A program made the translations under genes and the position numbers. 6,210 nucleotides of DNA from an uncultured Verrucomicrobiales bacterium. Its GTDB lineage: Bacteria; Verrucomicrobiota; Verrucomicrobiae; Limisphaerales; CANJSG01. Below the pieces are notes generated by a model that was given only the letters and a program-made list of their open reading frames with translations, was not told the origin of the DNA and ran no database searches. This document shows positions 1 through 6,210 of the stretch, piece by piece. The first letter of the stretch is position 1, and the number at the start of each line of letters is the position of its first letter. The stretch spans positions 1-6,210 of the forward strand of contig CAMLMI010000295.1 in assembly GCA_946480965.1 (NCBI GenBank). Direction: 5' to 3'.

Positions 1-1132
1 CACCCGGCTTGGCGGCGCGGAGTTTGCCGCCGGGGGAATCGGGGTCGGTGTAGCCCACGAAGTAGATGGCGTGTTTGTCGTCGCCGATCATGCGGGCGGC
101 GAGTTCATGCGCGGCGGTTTTCTCGGTCATCATGCCGGAGGTGACGACGAAGAGGCGTCCGCCGCCGAGGCGCATTTCCGCGATCTGTTTCGGATTGAGG
201 ACGATGAGGTTGTGGGCCTCGGTCAGCTTCATGTTCGAGTGGTTGCGGTTCACCCGATGGGCTTCCAGATCGTAGATCTCGGTGAAGACGCGGCCGAGTC
301 CGCCGATGTAGATGGGCTGCTTGGGGATGCGGCCTTGGCGCATGAGCAGGGCCAGCAGGGCAAGGATCTCCTGGGTGCGGCCGAGGGCGAAGGTGGGCAG
401 CAGGACGGAGCCTTTGGCTTCGAGCACGCGCTGGATGGAGGAGGCCAAGCGGTCGATCTCCTGTTCCCGGGTGAATCCCGCCGGAGTGGCGCGTCCGCCG
501 CGGGTCGTTTCCATGATGAGCACGTCGGCACGAACGTCCTCGAAGCGAGCGGCTTTCAGGATGGTCTGGTCGCGGAAATTGACGTCGCCGGTGAAGAAGA
601 GGGTTTCCTTCTGTCCGCGCAGCATGATGCCGGACGAGCCGAGAGCGTGGCCGGCGTCGTAGAATTCCAGCGTGGGCGACGGCAGGCCGATCTGGGACTT
701 GAGGAAGCCCGCCCATTCGATCTCGCGGTTGTATTTGAAGCCCTGGAAAACCGGCGCGATCTCGTCCACCTCGGTGTGGCTGAAGAGGGGATATTCGACG
801 ATGCCCAGTTCCTCCTTCTGGCGGAGCATGACGTTGACCGAATTGTGCAACACCCGCTCCACGAGGAAGTAGCTCAGTTCCGTCATCAGCACGCTGGCCT
901 TGGGGAAGTGGCGGAGCGCGACGGGGAGGGAACCCACGTGGTCGTGGTGGCAGTGGGAGATGGCGATGGCATCGACCTCTTCCCGGGCGACGTTGGCGTA
1001 GAGGGGCAGGCTCTCGTGGCCCTCGCGTTTGGGGTGGGTGCCGGCGTCGAGCAGGATGCCGTGGCCCTCGATGTCCACAAACCACGACGTGGCACCGATC
1101 TGGGAGTCCGGGTTCAGGTTGGCGATGCGCAT
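1..1132 (-). CDS. MBL-fold/beta-CASP metallo-hydrolase, probable RNA nuclease (3' end outside window)
   Basis: Zinc-dependent hydrolase of the metallo-beta-lactamase fold with a beta-CASP insert, the arrangement of CPSF-73/Ysh1-like RNA endo/exonucleases; the expected role is cytoplasmic RNA processing or decay. Read from ATG at 1132-1130, 377 codons are open and run off the left edge, so the C-terminus is missing. Visible in order: GILLDAG (25-31); zinc motif HCHHDH (60-65), fitting HxHxDH; third-motif His162 in DAGHALGS; Asp183 in FFTGD; beta-CASP motif A acid Glu208 in METTRG; the FALGR segment near 245; TSGMM (331-335); and the GYTDPDSPGG segment near the edge. The SxHxD-type motif B and the motif C histidine would lie beyond position 1. 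The start is chosen because the MRIANLN...IGATSW opening matches the usual first strands of this fold; no in-frame ATG lies upstream. There is no Shine-Dalgarno: the leader is pyrimidine-rich. Fold is sure; RNA as substrate is inferred from family. Confidence 0.88.
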   Translation of the reverse strand, partial: MRIANLNPDSQIGATSWFVDIEGHGILLDAGTHPKREGHESLPLYANVAREEVDAIAISHCHHDHVGSLPVALRHFPKASVLMTELSYFLVERVLHNSVNVMLRQKEELGIVEYPLFSHTEVDEIAPVFQGFKYNREIEWAGFLKSQIGLPSPTLEFYDAGHALGSSGIMLRGQKETLFFTGDVNFRDQTILKAARFEDVRADVLIMETTRGGRATPAGFTREQEIDRLASSIQRVLEAKGSVLLPTFALGRTQEILALLALLMRQGRIPKQPIYIGGLGRVFTEIYDLEAHRVNRNHSNMKLTEAHNLIVLNPKQIAEMRLGGGRLFVVTSGMMTEKTAAHELAARMIGDDKHAIYFVGYTDPDSPGGKLRAAKPG

Positions 1133-1153
1133 GGGAGGAAGGGGTGGCGGGTC

Positions 1154-1183
1154 ATCTAAAACCGACAGCGGATTTTTTTTCAA
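1154..1183 (-). promoter_or_regulatory. Candidate sigma70-type promoter of the beta-CASP hydrolase gene
   Basis: On the minus strand a TTGAAA box (1183-1178, five of six matches to TTGACA) is followed after 17 bases by TTTAGA (1160-1155), or after 18 bases by TTAGAT (1159-1154). Each -10 candidate has only three of six matches. An A-run lies directly after the -35. Transcription would start some 10-20 bases before the ATG at 1132, giving a very short leader. The -35 is good and the -10 weak, so this is a candidate only. Confidence 0.35.
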
Positions 1184-1239
1184 CGCAGGTTGAACAAAGC
1201 CTTGATCGAGGCGTCCATCCTTGCGTGGACACTCCGCAG

Positions 1240-1265
1240 CGGCCGGGTTTATGGGTTCCCGGCCG
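1240..1265. repeat. Perfect 8-bp inverted repeat (hairpin) in intergenic gap
   Basis: CGGCCGGG (1240-1247) and CCCGGCCG (1258-1265) pair perfectly around a 10-base loop. The stem is all G/C and neither strand shows a T-run after it. It lies in the gap between the two minus-strand genes, between the promoter candidate and the hairpin at 1313-1336. It could be part of a transcript leader, a terminator-like structure or a plus-strand small RNA. The structure is certain in sequence; its function is unknown. Confidence 0.5.
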
Positions 1266-1312
1266 TGGCCGCCGATCAGCGGCTCTGGAGGGTTCGTTTG
1301 GTTGTTTGGGTG

Positions 1313-1347
1313 GGCGGGTGTCGCAAGACACCCGCCTTTACTTTTTG
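1313..1347 (+). terminator. Intrinsic-terminator-shaped hairpin, T-run on plus strand
   Basis: GGCGGGTGTC (1313-1322) and GACACCCGCC (1327-1336) form a perfect 10-bp stem closed by a GCAA (GNRA-type) tetraloop, followed on the plus strand by TTTACTTTTTG (1337-1347). This is the shape of a plus-strand intrinsic terminator, yet no plus-strand gene precedes it. Its position, 34 bases past the stop of the minus-strand DUF4412-like gene, would suit a terminator for that gene, but on the minus strand the stem is followed by an A/C-rich stretch with no U-run. It may stop antisense transcription, end a small RNA, or be a dispersed repeat. Shape is certain, role open. Confidence 0.5.
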
Positions 1348-1369
1348 CGCCCGATGCGCCCCGGGCGGC

Positions 1370-2110
1370 CTACTGCTGGGCCTTCATCGCCTCCATCATG
1401 CGGGCCATCATCAGGGCCTGGGGCGACTCATACTTGGTGAACCCGGCCGGGGGCTCGAAGAGGGCGGCGGCGGGCTTGGCGTCATCCACCTTCTTGAAGA
1501 GCATGGTGACGGTGGTGCCTTCGAGCGTGGTCTGGAGCTGGACGGGCTGCTTCTTGGAGTTGACCCAGGCGAGGACCTCGGAGCTGGTGCCCTTGGCGTC
1601 GGTGATGACGACCTTCTGCTTGGTGCAGTCCTGGCCGTTGATCTTCTCGGAGCCGATGTCGGAGATGTCCACCTTGGCCTCGGACTTGTTCGGGGCGACG
1701 GCTCCGGGCGGGGTGAACTCCACGTAGGACTTGGCGTTGGGATAGACGAGGATCATGGCGGCGGTTTCCTCGCCGGTGATGGAGACGACCTTGTCGAGCC
1801 CGGCCGCCTTCATTTGGGCCATGGCGGCGGCGGGGATGAGCTCGCTGCGCATGGAGCCGAGGTCGAGGCTGGTCGCGGTGCGGCCGTTGAGCACGGCGAA
1901 ATCGACATCCATCGAGATGTCCTGCGCGCCCTTGATCGAAACCTCGGCGGTGGAGGTGAAGGCGCTCTTGCCGAAGAGACGGAGGATGGCCTTGTCGAGG
2001 GCGGCGTTGGCCTTGGAGTCGCCGAGCTGGGCTTGGGCGTTGCCGGCGGCGAGCGCGAGCACACAGAGGCAGAGAAGCTGGAGCGGACGGAACAGTGTGG
2101 ACATTGACAT
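1370..2110 (-). CDS. Exported DUF4412-like periplasmic protein
   Basis: A 246-residue protein of unproven function. Residues 1-27 form a Sec signal peptide: short polar start with Arg8, hydrophobic core at about 9-22, and an AQA cleavage site before Gln28. The mature part resembles the DUF4412/LolA-like family of periplasmic beta-rich proteins: a central MILVYPNAKSYVEF strand (119-132), the EKINGQDC signature (155-162, with the only Cys of the mature protein), an AWVNSKKQPVQ segment (181-191) and the LFEPPAGF ending (217-224), then a Met-rich C-terminal tail. The stop is TAG at 1372-1370. The frame is open upstream to 2332, but those 74 residues are Arg/Pro-rich and precede the signal peptide, so the start is placed at ATG 2110; a second ATG at 2104 is equally possible. 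No Shine-Dalgarno is seen. It is divergent from speA and on the same strand as the beta-CASP gene, 237 bases ahead of it. Export is well supported; family assignment is from memory of pattern. Confidence 0.75.
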   Translation of the reverse strand: MSMSTLFRPLQLLCLCVLALAAGNAQAQLGDSKANAALDKAILRLFGKSAFTSTAEVSIKGAQDISMDVDFAVLNGRTATSLDLGSMRSELIPAAAMAQMKAAGLDKVVSITGEETAAMILVYPNAKSYVEFTPPGAVAPNKSEAKVDISDIGSEKINGQDCTKQKVVITDAKGTSSEVLAWVNSKKQPVQLQTTLEGTTVTMLFKKVDDAKPAAALFEPPAGFTKYESPQALMMARMMEAMKAQQ

Positions 2111-2279
2111 GGCGCGACAGTGGGGGCGGCGGGAAGCAGTGGCGAGAGGGAAAAACGGGATCGTCCGGGGCGGCTCGGGCGTCGATCCAAGGCGGCGTGC
2201 CCGCTTCGCGGGGATGCGGTGGACTGGCGGTGGCCGTGTCGGCGGTTCCGTGACTTCTGGGCGCGGACGGATATTCCAC

Positions 2280-2310
2280 TTGCTGATTCCGAAAAGCTCC
2301 CTCCTATAGT
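2280..2310 (+). promoter_or_regulatory. Candidate sigma70-type promoter of speA
   Basis: TATAGT at 2305-2310 matches five of six bases of the -10 consensus. TTGCTG at 2280-2285 is a partial -35 (three of six) with a 19-base spacer, slightly long. The start site would fall near 2317, about 15 bases before the speA ATG at 2332, so the leader is very short and has no Shine-Dalgarno. The local drop in GC around the box supports it. The rest of the 2111-2331 divergent region shows no clear minus-strand promoter. Confidence 0.45.
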
Positions 2311-2331
2311 CCGCCGAATCTGTCGCCATCA

Positions 2332-4272
<1,941 letters not shown>

Positions 4273-4291
4273 GCGGCCGGGATGCGGGCGC

Positions 4292-4335
4292 GGTTCCCGA
4301 ACGGGTGACGAATTCGTGCTGGTTTCGGGAAAACC
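4292..4335. repeat. Inverted repeat with nested palindrome after speA
   Basis: TTCCCGAA (4294-4301) pairs with TTCGGGAA (4324-4331). The stem can extend by GG (4292-4293) with CC (4334-4335) across a two-base bulge. The 22-base loop holds its own perfect palindrome ACGAATTCGT (4308-4317). It sits 20 bases after the true speA stop and 28 bases before the next start. No T-run follows, so it is not a standard intrinsic terminator; it could be an mRNA 3' structure or a protein-binding site. The rest of the 4273-4362 gap shows nothing clear. Confidence 0.45.
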
Positions 4336-4362
4336 CTGTCTCGCATCCTCCCGCCGCGCCGC

Positions 4363-5055
4363 ATGCCGCTTTCCGGTCCCCAGCCTGAACTGCTCCGCGC
4401 CCTCGGCCGGATGGTGCGGGGGCTCTCGGCGTTGTTCTGGGGCGTGCCCCTCGTCCTGCTCACCTACGTCGGCACTTCGCGGCCGGACTTTTTCCCGTCC
4501 CTGGGCTGGCTGGCGATCGCGCCGCCGCTGATCGCCACCGGCCTCGTCTGGCACGGCATCGGCCTGCTCAAACACTACCAGCCCCAGGAGCGCATCTGGC
4601 TGCGCGCGCTCGACCGCGCCCAGTTCTTCGCGCTGGTGAACTTCGGTTTGATCCCGTTTCTCGTCTTCTACCGCGACCACGGTCCGACGCCGCTGAACAG
4701 CGCCAGCGTCCAGCTGCTGGGCGGTTCCAGCCTCTGCCTGCTCTTCGTGCTCAACCTCGTCCTGCTCCGGCTCACCGCCATGTTGCCGGACGAGGCGCTG
4801 CGGCTGGAGGCGCGGCTCTTCACCCGGTTCAACCGCGCCGTGCTCGTCCTGTTGCCGGTGATGCTCGGGCTGCTCGCGCTGTTGCGCCGGGTGGAGCAGA
4901 TCCCCACGGGATTCGCCCGCGTGCTGGCCTTCATCGAATTCCTCGGGCCCGGCTGGACGCTCTTCCTGCTGCTGTTGCCGCTCGCCATGACGATGGTCCT
5001 GATCTGGAAGGTGAAGGAAACCGTCCTCGCTTCGATCGTCGAAGGCCCGCGCTGA
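4363..5055 (+). CDS. Six-helix integral membrane protein of unknown function
   Basis: A 230-residue inner-membrane protein that I do not recognise. Six hydrophobic segments are visible at about 18-37, 46-69, 87-103, 117-139, 157-174 and 192-215, separated by short charged loops (HYQPQERIWLRALDRAQ at 71-87; PDEALRLEARLFTRFNRA at 142-159). Loop arginines and lysines are concentrated around the N-terminus (LRALGRMVRG), the 2-3 loop and the 4-5 loop, which suggests a cytoplasmic N-terminus. No catalytic or metal-binding motif stands out. The start ATG at 4363 is the first good one after speA; the preceding bases are C-rich with no Shine-Dalgarno. It follows speA by 90 bases on the same strand and could be cotranscribed, but the inverted repeat between them argues for some separation. 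A role in polyamine transport is not supported by anything in the sequence. Confidence 0.75.
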   Translation: MPLSGPQPELLRALGRMVRGLSALFWGVPLVLLTYVGTSRPDFFPSLGWLAIAPPLIATGLVWHGIGLLKHYQPQERIWLRALDRAQFFALVNFGLIPFLVFYRDHGPTPLNSASVQLLGGSSLCLLFVLNLVLLRLTAMLPDEALRLEARLFTRFNRAVLVLLPVMLGLLALLRRVEQIPTGFARVLAFIEFLGPGWTLFLLLLPLAMTMVLIWKVKETVLASIVEGPR

Positions 5056-5175
5056 AGCTCCAACGACGGACAGGGCAATCTGGAAGAGGTGTCTGTCACG
5101 GCCCCGCGCCGGTTCTTGCCGGGGAGGCGGGCGGAAGGCCGATAAGGGCAAGTTCTCGCTCCGTTCCCGTTGTCT

Positions 5176-6210
5176 TCATGCGACAGCGACACGTTTGGGT
5201 GTCGCTGCCAAGGGTTGGAGCTGCGGACGAACCAAGTGTCCCACGATGCGAACCGCGTTCGCCGCGAAGCAGCCCAGGCTGGCGACCAGCAGCAACCAGC
5301 TCCAGCGGGCCATCGTTTCATGGGCGAGGAGTTGGGCCGTAGCGATGCCGATCAAGCCCAGCGCGTAGGTCCAGTAGCCGGTGGATTGCAGCCCGTGCGA
5401 ATACATCTCGTGCAGGGCCGGCACTTTGTTCCGGCCGATGGCCCCGCCGTAGGCGCGATACCAGACGAGGAACGGCAGGATCTTGTAGAGCATTCCCCAG
5501 ATGGCCCAGGCCACCACACCGAAGACGGCCACGAAGCCATAGACGTTCTCCAGCCGGGCGGTGAATTCCGTCGGCTCCAAACCGGGCCAGCTCAGGAACA
5601 CGCCCAGCGCCGCCAGCGGACCGAGCAGCGCGAGCGCGGTGAAGAAGCTCCGTAGGCCCCAGTCGAAGCCACGGCGTTTGCGGGCGCGCAGGATGGCGGC
5701 CAGCTCCACCGCATAGACCGCAAGCCCGGCCACGACGAGGCCGACAAAGGCCAGCTTCCACGGGTTCCGCAGCGCCATCGTTGGAACCAGTCCGAGCAGG
5801 CCGGCGTTCAGCAGATGGATCGACCACCGGGCGCGCCGTTCGCTCCGCACATCACCCAGCAGGAACATCGGCACCAGCTTGTAGCTCACCGCCACGATCA
5901 GGACGACGAACGCGCCCAGCACGCCGAGGTGCGCGTGCGCGTGCATCGAGGCGATGGGATCGAGACGGTTGATCTGCGGCCAGCACTTGGCCGACGCGAG
6001 GAACAGGCCGGCCAGCATGGTCAGCGTGAGCCAGACGGTGGACGAGGCGATGCCGTAGGCGACCGCGTTCCAACGCGGCGCGCCGCGCAGGGTGCGGAAG
6101 ACGTTCCACGCGAAGAGACCGACGCCGAGGCCGAAGACGGAGCCGAAGTGTCCGATCTGTTTCGGGTTCCACACCCAGAACATCGCGACCATGCCGGGCA
6201 CGCCGATCAG
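5176..6210 (-). CDS. Multi-pass membrane protein with HAHAH helix motif, haem-copper-oxidase/NnrS-like (5' end outside window)
   Basis: The frame is open to the right edge; the first candidate start inside is GTG at 6201, but the codons before it (Leu-Ile-Gly) already continue a hydrophobic helix, so the N-terminus most likely lies outside. About nine or ten membrane helices are visible in 344 residues. Numbering from 6201, HAHAH places His87, His89 and His91 at the head of a helix running to YKLVPMFLLGD (107-117). A second helix ends in YKILPFLVWY (239-248), and HEMYSHG (264-270) adds further histidines. Histidines at helix ends suggest haem or metal binding, as in subunit I of haem-copper oxidases or NnrS-like proteins, but the full ligand set cannot be assigned from this fragment. 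The stop is TGA at 5178-5176, convergent with the upstream membrane gene across 120 bases that hold no gene. Membrane location is sure; family is tentative. Confidence 0.75.
   Translation of the reverse strand: MIGVPGMVAMFWVWNPKQIGHFGSVFGLGVGLFAWNVFRTLRGAPRWNAVAYGIASSTVWLTLTMLAGLFLASAKCWPQINRLDPIASMHAHAHLGVLGAFVVLIVAVSYKLVPMFLLGDVRSERRARWSIHLLNAGLLGLVPTMALRNPWKLAFVGLVVAGLAVYAVELAAILRARKRRGFDWGLRSFFTALALLGPLAALGVFLSWPGLEPTEFTARLENVYGFVAVFGVVAWAIWGMLYKILPFLVWYRAYGGAIGRNKVPALHEMYSHGLQSTGYWTYALGLIGIATAQLLAHETMARWSWLLLVASLGCFAANAVRIVGHLVRPQLQPLAATPKRVAVA
5184..5207. repeat. Perfect 9-bp hairpin overlapping the 3' end of the right-hand membrane gene
   Basis: CAGCGACAC (5184-5192) and GTGTCGCTG (5199-5207) pair perfectly around a 6-base loop. 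On the minus strand the stem encodes the last residues of the membrane protein, and TGA follows six bases after it. Neither strand has a T-run after the stem, so it would be an incomplete intrinsic terminator for either of the two convergent genes. It may protect the mRNA 3' end. Confidence 0.4.

Noticed and set aside
105..1085. Minus-strand open frame (326 codons) over the beta-CASP gene
   Set aside because: Arg/Pro/His-rich out-of-frame product typical of a GC-rich shadow; the real minus frame starts at 1132 and runs off the left edge.
1114..1155. 13-codon minus-strand leader frame overlapping the start of the beta-CASP gene
   Set aside because: Its ATG overlaps the best -10 candidate, so it would not be in that transcript, and it has no ribosome site; likely chance.
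71..1159. Long plus-strand open frame (362 codons)
   Set aside because: It is the antisense of the beta-CASP gene in the same codon phase; the product is a Gly/Asp/Val-rich sequence with no family character, whereas the minus frame holds the full MBL motif set.
2200..2212. CCCGC-TTC-GCGGG mini-hairpin upstream of the DUF4412-like gene
   Set aside because: Five base pairs of G/C around a three-base loop are expected by chance at this base composition.

Overview
The window is a GC-rich stretch of bacterial chromosome with five protein-coding genes and no sign of mobile elements, RNA genes or CRISPR. Gene content (an RNA-type beta-CASP hydrolase, a DUF4412-like exported protein, biosynthetic arginine decarboxylase SpeA, and membrane proteins of unassigned role) and the style of the SpeA protein suggest a Verrucomicrobia-like Gram-negative bacterium. 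That placement is inference from protein character, not a search. All four gene starts in the window lack a recognisable Shine-Dalgarno sequence.

Layout: the left edge carries the first 377 codons of a minus-strand metallo-beta-lactamase/beta-CASP hydrolase (1132 down past position 1). A 237-base gap follows, holding a promoter candidate and two strong hairpins. Next, also on the minus strand, is an exported DUF4412-like protein (2110 to 1370). A 221-base divergent region with a good -10 box leads into plus-strand speA (2332-4272). A 90-base gap with an inverted repeat separates speA from a six-helix membrane protein (4363-5055). A 120-base convergent gap then separates that gene from a minus-strand multi-pass membrane protein (5176 to beyond 6210) with a His-rich helix motif; its N-terminus lies outside the window.

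The main anomaly is in speA: an in-frame UAG at 3928-3930 cuts the reading frame at codon 533, while the remaining 113 codons to the natural TGA are intact, in frame and conserved in character. The stop removes the C-terminal strand that carries the Gly-Ala-Tyr active-site motif. The possible causes are a sequencing or assembly error, a very recent nonsense mutation, or UAG readthrough/recoding. The DUF4412-like gene ends at its expected place with TAG, so UAG does act as a stop elsewhere in the window.

The genes do not form an obvious pathway. SpeA makes agmatine for polyamine synthesis, the beta-CASP protein is probably an RNA-processing nuclease, and the others are envelope proteins. I found no convincing new multi-gene system. 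The points worth checking are the UAG in speA, the hairpin-rich gap at 1133-1369 and the duplicated motif in the right-hand membrane protein.
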